29,887 bases of DNA from Azolla pinnata (lineage: Eukaryota > Streptophyta > Polypodiopsida > Salviniales > Salviniaceae). A program made the position numbers and the translations under genes. The DNA is taken from contig JBBBWG010030088.1 in assembly GCA_037176905.1 (NCBI GenBank), positions 20,540 through 50,426 on the forward strand, written 5' to 3'. The notes under the pieces are model-generated. The model did no database searches. It saw only the letters and a program-made list of their open reading frames with translations, and was not told where the DNA came from. Below are positions 10,151 through 23,800 of the stretch, piece after piece. The first letter of the stretch is position 1; every line of letters starts with the position of its first letter.

Positions 10151-10692
10151 CTACAGACCAAGCTTGGTTCTCCTCCAGTGTCTCCTCTTCGCATTATACC
10201 TGATACATGGCAAGAACATGATACGAAGACTAAATAAAAATTGCAGCTTTTGATAGCAGTTATGCAGGAGCATCTATCTACCTGATGGTGTTGTCAGTCC
10301 TCATGCGGATCCAGTGCGGAATGGGCCGGTTCTGGCGTTGCTTCTTGGCGAGCTTCTTCTTGATAATGAAGGTCTTGTGGGAAGGCTGTGCACGGCGAAA
10401 AACAAAAGAAAAAACAGAATCAAGGCCCACATACTAAGGCAAGATCGGAAACACGGGAACGCAAACTAGGCAGTGAAGATCGGAAACGCGGGAGCGAAAG
10501 CTAGGCAGTGAGTAGATGTGATCCGAGAGCGAGAAACAAGGATAGAAAGCTCCGAGGAGACGTCGCAACCGCGAGGAGAGAAACTCCGGCATTGGAAAAA
10601 CGGAGATTCTCGACTCGCACCTTCTAGGAATGGCTACCAAAACACGCAGCAGACAAATTCGAGAGGAGCGCGAGAGATTGGAGACTCACCAT
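10151..10692 (-). CDS. RPL39: 60S ribosomal protein L39 (eL39), 3 exons
   Basis: A 51-residue structural protein of the large ribosomal subunit; eL39 lines part of the nascent peptide exit tunnel. Exons are 10692-10690 (the ATG alone), 10385-10282 and 10199-10151 (TAG stop). They total 156 nt, with the internal junctions in phase 0 and phase 2. The protein begins MPSHKTF, carries the conserved [12 protein letters not shown] block and ends [15 protein letters not shown], matching eukaryotic eL39 along its whole length. Two residues seem unlike the usual plant form: Ile at position 8 where Arg is common, and Gln at 17 where Met is common; both look tolerable. Full length and undamaged. It converges with the CYSTM gene and diverges from CFAP251. 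Confidence 0.98.
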
Positions 10693-10762
10693 GGTTTCTG
10701 CAGCTTGAAGCTTCCGTTTGCGCCGTCTTGCAGAAAGCACGGGGAAGGAAGCGGGGGATAAG

Positions 10763-10770
10763 AAACCCTA
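10763..10770 (-). promoter_or_regulatory. Telo-box (AAACCCTA) upstream of RPL39
   Basis: AAACCCTA on the plus strand, 71-78 bp upstream of the RPL39 start codon. Telo-boxes near the transcription start are characteristic of plant ribosomal protein and translation genes. Next to it the RPL39 strand is CT-rich, consistent with a start-proximal position. Confidence 0.7.
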
Positions 10771-11379
10771 GCGAGAGAAGACCATCGGTTTCACACTTGT
10801 CCGGACAAAGCCCCGACGTTGAAAGAGTGAAACCAAAATGAAGCAAGATGCTGAGAGAGAACTGGAGAAATTCTGCTGCTTGCTTGCTGTTGCTGATGTG
10901 ATCAAAACATGTGGAGTTTGGCCTTTGCATCATGAGGATGTATTCCAAATCACTGAGATGACGACGAGCCGTTTGCGGTGAAATCGGTCGGAGTCGGATC
11001 CCTGCTGCTACCAGCTGCCGCGATCTGGGCAAAAGATTTCCGAACACGGTTTGCTCGGGGGAGCTCTTCCATGCCCCTGCTGTTTTAACAGCTCAGCACA
11101 TGCCAGAGGCCGATTCCGGTGCTCGAGAATCGAATGAAGACTGGTTGTTGAGAACTCGATTCATACGGGCTGATGTAAGCGCGATTCTCGAGGGACGTGG
11201 CGCTCGGAAGCTCCAGCTCTACCCGAGTGGCTGATCGAGAAGCTTCTGCTTACAAAACATTGTTCGAATAGAAGCGCCTCGGAAGCATCACTCCGGCGAC
11301 TAGCGGCGACCACCGATCGAGCGGCCGAATCGGCGAGCTTTGGAAGGGTTTTGCCAGCCGGCTGCCTGCTACATATTCG

Positions 11380-11656
11380 TTGAGATACTCTAGAAAACTC
11401 GTCAAATAATTCTCCAGATCCAGCACTCACGCCACTCTTTTTTTGTACCAAGTAAAGCTGCCGCTGCTTCTTTTCCGTCGTCGCGAGGTCAGCCCTCCGA
11501 GATCCTGTAACACTGAAAAAATAACACGAATCGAACTTGTATCAGAACGTACAATATAATCGCGGAAATCACCCAAATCAACTTCCGCTTTATCCCCCCA
11601 CATCATCTGTTTGAGATACTCCAGAAAACTCATCAAAGAGTTCTCAAAGGTCCAAC
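11380..11656. repeat. Dispersed direct repeat, two ~46-bp copies 231 bp apart
   Basis: The segments at 11380-11425 and 11611-11656 share a TTGAGATACTCYAGAAAACTC-like core followed by similar flanks. Weaker similarity continues into the sequence after each copy (about 11440-11460 and 11670-11690), suggesting an old duplication of a longer block. Confidence 0.65.
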
Positions 11657-11689
11657 TCAACATGGTCTTCTAAACTAAGTAAACTTGTT

Positions 11690-11693
11690 TCTT

Positions 11694-11722
<29 letters not shown>
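11690..11722. repeat. (TTC)n microsatellite
   Basis: About ten TTC triplets in a row, roughly 180 bp upstream of the proposed CFAP251 start codon. Confidence 0.95.
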
Positions 11723-11726
<4 letters not shown>

Positions 11727-11898
11727 GACTTGGAAGATGTGTGAGCAGAGGGGTATTTTGGTAGATACAGGAAAGCAAGGGCCAGAAGGAGGGAGGGGTA
11801 TCTCTGTGAATTTCCGTTCCCTCAGAACTCAGTTCCAACTGTCGACAACAGTGCGATGGATGCGCCATAGCCGCCGCCGCCGCTTCTGCTTCTTGTGC

Positions 11899-14800
11899 AT
11901 GGATTCCATCGATTTTCCCAGGACTATCCGCCGAGGAGAGAAACAATCCCTGAAGACCTCCCCACCCCTGGTCATTCCCCCCTATCTCTCTCTCTCTCTC
12001 TCCTCATGACACTCTGATTTGCCTCTAATTGCTTTTTGTGCCGCAGATTCTGGAATGGGTATTTGGCCTTTCTAGCGACACCAAGGTGGGAGTGATAGAT
12101 CTTAGAACCGATGAAAACAAGAACAGAATCGCATATGTAGCCGGTCATACCATCGTTCTTCACGACACATCCCAGCATAGCCAGGTAACTCACTTCTTTC
12201 TATCTATTTCTCGACAAAACCCATGGAAAATTTCTACTTTTTCCCCTTTCTTCTCTCCACTCGAGGTATATTTGAATCTAGAGCTCCAAAAGGCGATCAT
12301 TTTTTTGCTCAGCTATGTGTGTGGTACTTACAGACTCGGAATTACTGGTTTCTTTTTAAAACTATCGATGAATGAAACTTAGATTGTGGAAACAAGAAAA
12401 TGGTTTTTTTTTGCTCACTTCTTTTTAAATTTGAAACTTCAGAAAACAATTTATGTTGGTCACTCAAACACATAAATCTAGATATTTGATTCGATGCTTG
12501 TAGTCAACCTAGTTATTGATTTTCATGAGCTAGATGAGGCCAAATGAATGCTGTCAGAATGTTTGAACAGTGTTTCTTAGTTAACCTTGAAACATGCTAT
12601 CCACGAGGATACAATTCACTCAAATTGAAAAGAACCCAAAATTTGGGTTAGTTAACCTTGAAACAAGCTATCCACGAGGATATAATTCACTCAAAATGAG
12701 AAGAACCCAAAATTTGGATCTATACTGATGTTATTAATTGAAAGAATCTCAACAGTGTGTAGGAGAGGGACAAAGGTATGGAAGAACAAAATGATGCAAG
12801 AAAATATATGGGGGGGGAGGTAGTCTGACAAGACTACTACTTTGTGAATGCAGTAATGGAAAGATACATTATGTACAAAATTTTCTCACCCACGTGAACA
12901 GTCTTTCTTCTCGATTCCTCATGGTTGTAAATTAATCCATTTTGTCAATGTATTCTATTTACAAGCAGGTGTTTTTACAAGGACACATCCATGAAATACA
13001 ATGTTTCACAGCTTGTCCGAAGAAAAAGTTTATTGCGTCGGCAGATTGTGGTCCTGATCCAATGCTCATCATTTGGAATGTTGAAAATGGCCAGGTAGGA
13101 TATGCAATAACTGTTTGTTTCATTCAGGAAACATGACCTTTATGGAACACATGGAGTTGTTCGTACAGTTTTCCCTTTCAAATATATCTATGGGGAAAAT
13201 AACCTCATTTGTTTAACATCCAGTTTTGGCTTCTCTAGTCTCTATGTCAAGCTCATTTATACCGTTACGATTGAGGATTAGATTCATTTTGATGGGTAAA
13301 ACAAGTGTAGTCACTCTTTTAGAGAATCTGTGACTTGACTTCCATCTTTTGCCACATGGAGTTGTTCGTACAGTTTTCCCTTTCAAATATATCTATGGGG
13401 AAAATAACCTCATTTGTTTAACATCCAGTTTTGGCTTCTCTAGTCTCTATGTCAAGCTCATTTATACCGTTACGATTGAGGATTAGATTCATTTTGATGG
13501 GTAAAACAAGTGTAGTCACTCTTTTAGAGAATCTGTGACTTGACTTCCATCTTTTGCCACAGCTTTTTGTTACACTTGTTAAGTATCTAGTAGGGTCGTA
13601 ACTTTTTCCATTGACTGTCCAGATTATATCACAGTTCATAGATCATCTGTGGCCATTGGATGAGCTATTACATATTTCGTTTGTAACAATTATGGATTAT
13701 GTATGTCTATTTCCCTAAAGAGGTGTGATATGTTGTATAATATACCCTACAAGATTTTAAATGCAATGCGTGGGCATTCCTGAGAAAAATTCAAAGTGAA
13801 TCAATCCTGCAAAAAGTCTGCTTACATGTAGTGAGCTCACAGAAATGGATGAATCAGAAAGCACATCTGTTCAGGATTGAAACTATTATATCCATTTATT
13901 TATCTTAATTCAATAATTATAAAGTGTACACACTAGGCTGACTATTATCATCAATCTGTCATGTCACTACTAGGTACACAGCTCAATACCTCAAATTGGC
14001 ACTGGCGGGATCATCTCTCTTGATTTTACAAGTGATGGTTATCGACTTGCAACCTTAAGCATGATGGGTTAGTGCAAATTTCATATGTTTTCTGCTAATT
14101 GTTGTAGTTGATCTATTTTTTCTGTTTTTGGTAACTTATAATTGAGGCTGAACTCGCTAATGTTGTAGCATTATGCATGCACAGTTCATCTTTTGCTAAT
14201 ATATTTATGGTGCATTGTATTCGTGGATATATTATTTGAGAGGATCTGGAAATTTTTAATTGACTGAGCAGGTACATGTCTGAGCACGTATGTTTTGAGC
14301 TTTAGGGAGTGCACATGCAAATTACAATAACACATTGTTCTGGAAATACATGGGGAAACTTATGGCTATATTTTGCCTGCGCTTTCGCTGGTTATAAATG
14401 TATATTGATAACCAATCTAAGAGATGGGGAACTTGGAGCCATGCAAGTTGCTTGCCATTTATCCTTCATTTATTATAATTGGTCCAAAATGTGACCCATA
14501 AAATATGGATTGAAAAATTTACAGTGTTAGGGTCAAGAGTAACATTTCAGAGAATCTTATGTCAACAGGGAAAAATAGAAAACAAAAGCTATGCATTTGG
14601 GATATTGATTCAATGAAATGTAAATTGCTTGTTAATTTGTCGGTCTTTTCTACAGATCCCCAGGTATGATGGCATTTTAGTTTCATTTGTAATGGATCAT
14701 TCTTTACTTGATGCTTTAGTAATAACTTTATGCAGCACAATAAAGTCATAGAATATTCTGAAAATCAACAGAGAACTTTCAAAAAAATTCGTGGTTGACT

Positions 14801-17800
14801 TTCTTCGATCCCGGTTCTTCTCAAATTTTGAAATCTTAAAGAAAATAATGAATACCATGGAAATGATGTATTCACACCTTAAGAACCGTCCTGAAAACAG
14901 AGATGAAGGGATGATGGTAGGTGTATCTGTAGGAAAGCCATGGGAAATTACGATCCCATGGTAGAGGTGATCTTTCTAAAGGGCCTAAACATTCTGTGTA
15001 CCAAGGTAAAACCATTTGATATAATCATACTATCTTCTGTTATCAATATTTTCTCATAGGTAATTATAGATGAAATCCTGGTGGCAATGTGGTTGATTTT
15101 CTAATGGGTCGTTGCATGCTAAATTGTTCTACATAAAAGCTCTCTCCATAAGTATTATATATGATCAGTATACTACGACAAAGGAGTCGGTGAGTGTAAT
15201 GAGTGGAAAAGCATCAAGATGCTATTCTGGAGAAACTTGGCTTGTTGAGGTTCAATAGAGGTTTCGTAATCCACTTTCACGGAAATATGTCATCCATGTC
15301 AAAATTTCCTCATAAGAATTCGAATGAATTTATGATGCAAACCGGAAGATATTACCTACTCAAAATGCGTCTATCCAGCTAAAGCATTTCCGAGAATGAT
15401 GGATGATTCTAGGTAAACTTTATTCTAAAAAATCACATTCTTTTCTTCGCAGGTAATAAGACCCAGACACACACAAAGGTCCTAAGTAGATTATATATTC
15501 TTTAAAGCAACCTATGCAATGATCCATGTTCTTTATATAGTCTTTGGATGTCAAGGAAGATCCTTGTTCCAACAATTCGTGCCATGAATGATCTCCGAAC
15601 ACTCCTTTCTAAACTTGAAAAATGCTGTGGGGTCTCTATGTTCTGCCATGAAGGAATAAATTGCAGTATTGTTAATGTTCTAACAACCCCTTGTAACTTA
15701 AGGTTAAAGAGAACTTCTTTTACTTTATTTAGTGCTATCTGCATTTTATTCATTCAAAATTTGCACATGTATTACATATTTGTAGACATGTTTGCGGCTA
15801 AATAGAGATGATCAGGACGAGTTCGTAACCAATGGGAAAGAATCTGTATTTTTTTGGCGACTCTTCAAGGTAAACCCTGAAATCGTGTCTTTTCAGAAGG
15901 TCATGTAGAATTAGCCATCCAAAATTTCCTTATTTTCCTTCTGAATCGGCTTTTCTCTACTCTGCTTGGTTTTTGACAGGATAAAGGATCTGAAATTCAT
16001 ACACTAAAACGCGAAGAGGCAAACTCTAAGACATTTGGTGTGCAACAAAACATGCACGAGCTCTCATGTTCTTGTTTTGTTCCGTGTAGTGACATTGCAA
16101 TCACAGCAATGGTCTCTGGAGATGTCGTAGTTTGGAGAGAACAGTGGTAAGAATGTCTTCATATAAAAAGCTGAGTTTTGATTCTGGTTTGGGTTTATAT
16201 ATGTTGGTTATAAAGGTTCCAGGGCTCATTTTTATTTGATTCATCTTGTGCAGGTCAGCCACTGCCAAAGAATCACCGAAAACTATATCATGTTTTGGTT
16301 TGAAAGTTGACCCAAAGATGCAATCATCTGTGCGCCAAATGCATGCAATAAAGATTGTTCGTTTGCACCATTCTGCCATCACACATTTATCTATACAGGA
16401 AAAATATATTGTAACTGGTGGTGCTGATGGTTATGTACGTTTCTATGATCATCAGATTGGGCTTGTTGGTTGGTTTGAGGAACTGCATGCAGGTGATTCA
16501 TCTACTTCTAATGCATGAAGCTGGAAATATGATAAATGTTGACCATACTCTGGACTGCTTATCAGAAGAAAATTTGATGGTTAAGGGAGAATTGCCTTAC
16601 ATTGGAGCTGCATTGCTTAGGATTTCTGACACATCTGGTGAATTTGAGCAATTTCAACTGTGTAAAATCATATCAGCTTGGTTACACTTGTGGAGTGAGG
16701 AGCATCAGGTTGAAACTCGTCTTTGTATTGCATTTTTATGCATGGCTTGGTTCAGCTTTCCTCAGGTAGTTATGACCTGGTGACTGCTCACTGAAAATTT
16801 TTAACAGCAAGAAGTTTCTACTAGAGAATTTGATTTATTTTGTGGCACAAGAGGGGGCTGCATCTTATCATAAATAAGTGGGCATTCAACTAGCCCTCAG
16901 TACGATTCAGTAACAATGTGCATATATATGGTTCCTGAGCCACACACTATGTTGTTTTCTTCGTCTGCAAGTTGTGCTGTGGCTTTTCTGTATGGGATAG
17001 AAACTTGGAAACGAACATCTCATATGGCATATAACTAGAAGTATTTGGAGAGACCTTTTGTCTGGATGATTCCCCCACAAGTCATCCAGTTGAAGATGGA
17101 CCATCACAATAGTGTTCACTACATTTCTTCAATCAATGGCCAGTATGCAAAGGGATTTAGAAGTCCCTTAAGCAATAATACTCAAAACAGTGGCTTATAT
17201 CGTCAGAACAACTGGCTGATTATTAATAAAGTATTCAATGGATTTCCTTAAACAATGGCCAGTATGCAAGGTATTAGAAGCCCCTTTAGCAAAGGTACTC
17301 AAGACAGTGTCTTATATCGTCAGAACAACTGGCTACATTGAATGCTCAATTTACATAAATATGAATGTTCCAATGTTGTTGGGATTGTTAATAGTTAATG
17401 ACCAAAGTGAACTGAACTACCACTAAATTGTGTATTGCTCATAGTTAAACATGACCAAAGTGACCTGAGCTACCACTAAATTGTGAATTGCTCATAGTTA
17501 AACATGACCAAAGTGACCCGACCTACTACTAAATTGTGTAATGTAAGAACTCGGGCCAGTCCCTCAATATCTCTTTGGTAGGAAGATGGTCCACTATAAG
17601 ACGCTTCAATGGAAGATGGATTTATCATCAGGAAATCATGTAGCTCTTCCTTTCTCTGGTGTTACATGTTAGTAGAGGCTGCATCAGGGGATGGAATTGG
17701 AAGAACACTGTATCTGCCATTATCTGCTTATAAAATAAGGAGATACTATTGGATATCCTGGAAGCCTGAAGTACCGAATGTTTCTTTAGATAAGGGAAAT

Positions 17801-20800
17801 ATGGATCGTGAAAGCACATCCATGTTGTTGAAGGAAATGTCTCCTATTTAGTATAGGATAAATCATATATGAAAATCATAATTAATGTGTCTCTCCTATA
17901 ATATTGAATGCTTATGATTTACTGATAGATATGACATATTGGTCTTTTAGGAGGAGTTACTTCTGTTTCATTTTCTAAAATCGACAATAATGATGAAGAG
18001 GACAGAACGGTTACACTTAAGGTCCCACCCTTTTTAGTTGCGACTAAAACAGGGCATATAAGATTCCTAAATGCTGCTGCATTTGAAGAGCAACCAGGAA
18101 GTCTACAATTGAAAGTAATGCATTCTTCCAAGACTCTGGTTTTGTCTTATAAGCATGGATATATGTGTGTACGCATATGCATGAGTAACCTACATATGAT
18201 TGGTTCTATTCAATAGATATCATGGTTCCATTGTCAATTCATTATAATTATATTTAGGGTTTTCACCTCAGATTAACTTCTGATTTTGTAATAAGTTTTA
18301 TTCCTAAGGAAATTGCTGCGTTGAGAGAGGTGACTTTTTCTTGATTAACGCCTATTCAGAAGCATGTACAAGGAATGCAAGACAGTCCTAGAGGGTGTTT
18401 ATGGGAAGACAAATTTCTCTTTTCTTTTGTATTTAATTCTGAAAGTAATGAACATGTATTCATTGATGTGCAGGGAAGTGAAATGGTCGATTATGTACCA
18501 AAAGGGATTAAGAGTATATCTGCGCATCCCTATTTACCTCAGTTTGCGATCATAAACACAGATGGATGTCTTCAGGTTGCCTTCCAGAGCCATATAAATA
18601 GATCATTGATTCTAATTTGCTTATTAGATAAGAGTCTTCATAAGTAGCAGATATGACATGCAGAAAGAAAACTAAAATGTATGATGATTTTTTAATTCCT
18701 AGTAATAATGAGGGAAGACTAATCTAGAGTGGTATTTATGATCGCTTTTCAATTCAGTTATGATCATATTGCAATAAGCAGGTAAAAGTTTCCTCATTGC
18801 ATCATGAAAACAGGTGCATGACTATAATCTGCGAAAGATGTGTACAGAACGTGAATTTTGCAAACTCAAAGTAAGTGTGTTTGGTGATTGTTCTGCATGT
18901 AAACTAATGAGTATCCCATGTGAGAGTTTTAATTTTGCCTGTTTATGTGTTACTATGATGTTGGTATTAAAAGCATTCAACTTCCTCGTTATTCAACTGA
19001 TATTGTTGCTTCCTCTTTGAACTTCATAGTAAAGTATCTAAAAGGATGTCATAGAGAATTCCATTTGGGTTGGTAAATATCTTTTGTATACTCCTGGAGG
19101 TCAATTTCCAAAACTAGAATGCCAGCCAGGGCCAAGCCCATGGAAATAAGGAGGCAAAACGATGGACTTGGCAAAAGTAGGATGCTGTTCATGGGCTGAG
19201 ATTCTACAGGGGTACTTCTATAAACACTCTTAATTAGGCAGAGGACTTAGATTTATTCAGCAGGGGTACTTGTGCGGACACCCTGATGATGACAAACAAT
19301 ATGCAGGTCCAACTACTATTGTGGTGCAAAAGGGTGCTGATAGCCACAAGGAAATTTCTCTTTTGCACGGGCAACTCCAATGAAAATGTAGAATGTGATT
19401 TTAAATGACCATTCGATGTGATGATACATCTACTCAATTGGTATCACTCTCTTATTATTTTGTTTCTTATATTGAGGAGTCAATGTCAAACATTGGTGCC
19501 TTCCATGGGTTTCGTAGGAGAGATATAAGATGCCAATAAGATGAAACGAGAGATTACATTTTACATTTTCATCTGCATATTCAAGTTTCAACACTTGGAG
19601 ATCTCGGAAATGAGGGAAGCACATTTGATGGCGGGAGAGAATGGCCTTTATCTGTCCGTAGCAAGGGTGACAAGACTGAAGTGTCCGTTACATTGAATCA
19701 ACAGTCTGTATCTCCATGATCCAATAGTATTCAAGCACCAGCGCCTGCTCTCTGCTTCAGTTTCTAATTGGTCTTATGGTACATTTACTCCATCATAAAG
19801 ATTGTAACTTCAGTTTAAAGTCTTATCATTTAGGTCCGGTCCTTCACAGAATGTAAGTATTCATTCCAATTATTATGTTCAATATCATATAGGTCCAGTC
19901 CTTCACAGAATGTAAGTATTCATTCTAGTTATTATGTTCAATATCATTTAGGTCCGGTCCTTCACAGAATGTAAGTATTCATTCTTGTTATTATGTTCAA
20001 TATCATTTAGGTCCAGTCCTTCACAGAATGTAAGTATTCATTCCACTTATTATGTTCGAAATTGTTTTCTGTCTAATCTTTCTTCCAGGCTGAAGTTCTG
20101 GCTTACTCACCATCAGGATTAGTTATAGCATGTGGTTTTGCCAATGGTCTCTTGAAGGTCAGTGAACTCCCTTTCGATTCTCCGGTTATTGTTGAGAGAG
20201 CAAAATATTTTCTTCAATGTGCATTTGGCTATGAAGTTTGCAGGTAGTCAAGTCAGATGCACTTCATGATATAGAAAGTATGGCTGTTTCTAGTACAAGA
20301 ATTAACAAGGTTAAGTACCTCTCCGTCCCTGCAATTAATAATAAGAAAGGGGGCCTTTTTGATTCCCATTCGTTATAGTCTTAAGATACTTGGATACTAA
20401 ATGGATGCAAGTAGATTCATCATCTCTTTACAGAATTTAATTATTAAAAGGAAAACTGATGTCATTAACTCCAATTAATTCTTACATGACGAAGTATGAT
20501 GATAGAAAAAATGCTGATGACAAATTTTGAATTTCTCATTTTTGGAGTGATTTTTTAGTGAAGCACTAGGAATGGGTATTGCATTGAGGTAGAGCCATGA
20601 CAATAGGCTGAGTTTCTTCGTGAACTTAGGCTCGAAGTGTTTAATTTGTTTAGATTATCAGTTTAGAAATCTTGTTTTAATTATAGCAGTTAATTTTTAC
20701 TCTTTTTTTTATTTAATGCTGTTCAATTAAATAACATTGTTTTGCTAAATGACTGATGCTCGCTCCTTTCTTGATAAGAACTATGTAGTTATCATGATTA

Positions 20801-23800
20801 GTTTTCAAATTCGATAAAGAAAGTTCTCATCACAGGTATATCTTTAATGTCCTTTTCAGTATCACTTCTATGGTGTGTCTGGAAGAAGCTGACGTTCTCT
20901 TATAATTTGGCTAGTGTACAGCATGACCTTAACCAGTGTCATTTGGGAAACTGACAACAATTTTTGGGGCAAGTTTGGTAATGCCTTGTTCCACCACCTG
21001 GTAGTCCAAAAGAAATCAATGACAAACATATCTGATTTTTTTTCATTTAGGGTGATGGATACTAACGGAAGATGGTAGCCACTTTTGGAATCACAGGGGG
21101 ATTTATGGGCACATAATGTGCATTGTGGAAGGACAAGATGCATCATAAAATGCTCAGGTTCAGTTGGTTTCTAGCATCACCTCATGTAAGCTGGGCCACA
21201 ACATATAAGGCTTTTGGAAGAAACATTCTTCTCTACAATTTCTTCATCTTTGTGATTAATTTCTGCACTCTAATTTCAAGTTGTTTCTGAGTAAAGCTTT
21301 ACATTCATATTGCATGGCTTTCCCCTTGACTGTTCCTAAGTTTGGGATGCTGTGTGGTTTTCTTTTATTGTTTCTATAATCACTGTTCCAGTCATATTAT
21401 TGTACTATCTTTTGTAAAGTTTTGTTCTCACACTTATGGCTAACAGAAGATTTCATACTTAATCTATGGCAATTCCCTTGTGCTGCAGAATAATGGGTCT
21501 ATAGTATAATGTCAATCTATTGAAGCTCATTATATTTGTATATTTTGATAGTTGTGTATTTAGTATAATGTCTATTTAATATTGCAGCTCGTATTTTCGA
21601 ATGATGAAACATATTTGGCAGTTGCGGATGTGAGCTTTGCTATTTCACTTTTGAGTTGTGCGATCTATAAGGTAGTAACCAAAATTTGCTTAGCATCGTC
21701 ATTTATTTGTCATGCCTGTATTTACGTGCACATTTTTAAACAGGAGCACATTGAAGACAAGTGGACATATATTGGAAAATTCCGATCACATGCGAAAACG
21801 ATAGTGGGCCTTCAATTTACCAGGGATAGAAATGGAAATAACCGGCTCTTTAGTGTTGCACAGGTACAGTTTTGTGAGTCTTTTATACTTATCAAAATAA
21901 CTAAGCTCTTTAAGTTCCTCAAGCTGAGAGATTCGAATTCATTCTTTTTAGTAGTTTGAGATGCCACAGGATTAAATACTTGATGTTCGATTGGTTAAAG
22001 GTCTAATGGATAGAATTCATGCACTCATTCAGGATTATATGATCGTAGAGTATGATCTGCTGACTTCCACAAAAGAAAAAACGTTAAAATTTAAGGGAAC
22101 TTGGCCTATAAATACATCTGGAGTACCGACAGCAATGATTTGCATAAATGGTTATAAAGAAGGAGAGGTGATATTTCATGTGATATTAGCGATTAAAAAT
22201 CATAAGTTACCTTATGTTAAAGACATTTTATATTCAAACCTGCATTTTCTCATTCTGTTTGACATCATGCTTGGTAGGTGCTGTTTTATTCAGGTTATAG
22301 ATGGTGTTTCGCAAATATTTATTCCTGGAAATCTCAAAATACATGGCTGGACACTGAGATTAAGAACAGTAATATCTAGATATTTAGTAATTCTGACAAC
22401 AATACTCCCGAGGACCTTAAACCGAGAAATGGTGGATTGTCCTTCAGGCTGCCTTCACTGTCTACTTATGCCTTCATCAGTGTGAAATCAAAATTCCTTT
22501 GCTCCACCTATTGGTCCTTGCACAGATTTTTACAGAAGATTTTGTAATGCCATTGAGATATGGTTTCCTTGTAGGATCCACACTAATGATAAGTTCTTTT
22601 GAGTATTGACTGGGATGCAGTAGCTGTAACACTTGAATACGCTCCTCAATTGGTCTCTTGGAGACATTATTTACTGTCAGGCTTCCTTTCAGGGATTCAT
22701 TATGCACTGCTCTTGTCAACATTGATTCAAGCTTTATAGTTGTAGGCCCAATACCTTTGTATATCAAAATTAGGCTATCAATATCTTGATAGAAAAAGAA
22801 GACAATATTGGAAAGTAATCTTGAGCTCAATGAAAATATTTTTTAATGCACTACGTCCATTTAATCACAGGAAAATGAGATGGATTAATATTCTTCCTCT
22901 TGCAGTTATATATCCTAATATCAGATTCTGACTTCAAAATCCGAGTTTATGATACTGAGAATTTTGCTTGCCATAAGACGTTTTTGGGTCCAAGATTTCA
23001 AAATCCATTGAAGTCAATGCATCAGATATTCTCAAAGAAATCTTCAAAGGTTTATTTGAAAGCTTTCCAGCAAGTGGAATGTGTAATAATATTGTAAAAT
23101 TTTCTAACGTAAATGTGATACATTTGATCTCTTTTATGTGCGTTTAGGATTATGTTGCTTTTACAACGGAAGATCAAATTGTTGGAATCATGGTTTTGCA
23201 ACTTGCACAGAACAAGAATATACAATACCTTGGTGTCATTGGCCATGCTGGCCTTATCAAAGATATGACATTATCACATCATCACACAATTTTGTTATCT
23301 GTTGGTGTTCGCGATAGGTAAGGTACTTAGAACAGTTCATTCAAATTAGGTCTTGAAAATTTTTAGTGGCAATTCTGTATGTAATATTGTGAAAGGGATC
23401 TGATCTTCTTGTGGTAGAGAATCCAAAAACCTATTAGATTCTTCTTGATCCATGAGGCGCCTGATATTTAGAAATTGAGAGCATAGCTGACATCATTCCC
23501 AGGAAATTGTCTAATAGAAGTTCACCATTTACAGGAAATTGTCCAATAGAAGCTCACCATTTGGAGCTTCATTTATGCATAGAATTGTCAGCCATCGTAG
23601 ACTTTCCAATTTTAAATTACAGGGGTAACAAGAGTATCTGCATGCTCAGCCTCTCCAGCTCTCCTTGTGCTGCATCAGCCTTGATACTTTGAGCGTGATC
23701 AAGGACCCTGATAGGCAGATGAATTAAACCATGTCATAAGTTAACAATGCTTCTGCATATTATAAAGGTACCACACGTATTGCTCAGAATGTGATCAGAG

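Larger units (their letters stand above)
10771..11898. other. Divergent intergenic region between RPL39 and CFAP251
   Basis: No recognisable coding sequence. Open frames at 10634-11047 (-), 11161-11451 (-), 11427-11663 (-) and 11737-12009 (+) lack known domains; the last covers the proposed first CFAP251 exon, which uses an internal ATG in that same frame. The stretch holds the duplicated segment and (TTC)n run listed separately, and presumably the CFAP251 promoter. Confidence 0.5.

Noticed and set aside
22477-22830. 117-codon antisense frame in CFAP251 intron 17, considered as a mobile-element fragment
   Set aside because: No reverse transcriptase, transposase or capsid motif, no terminal repeats, and no recognisable similarity.
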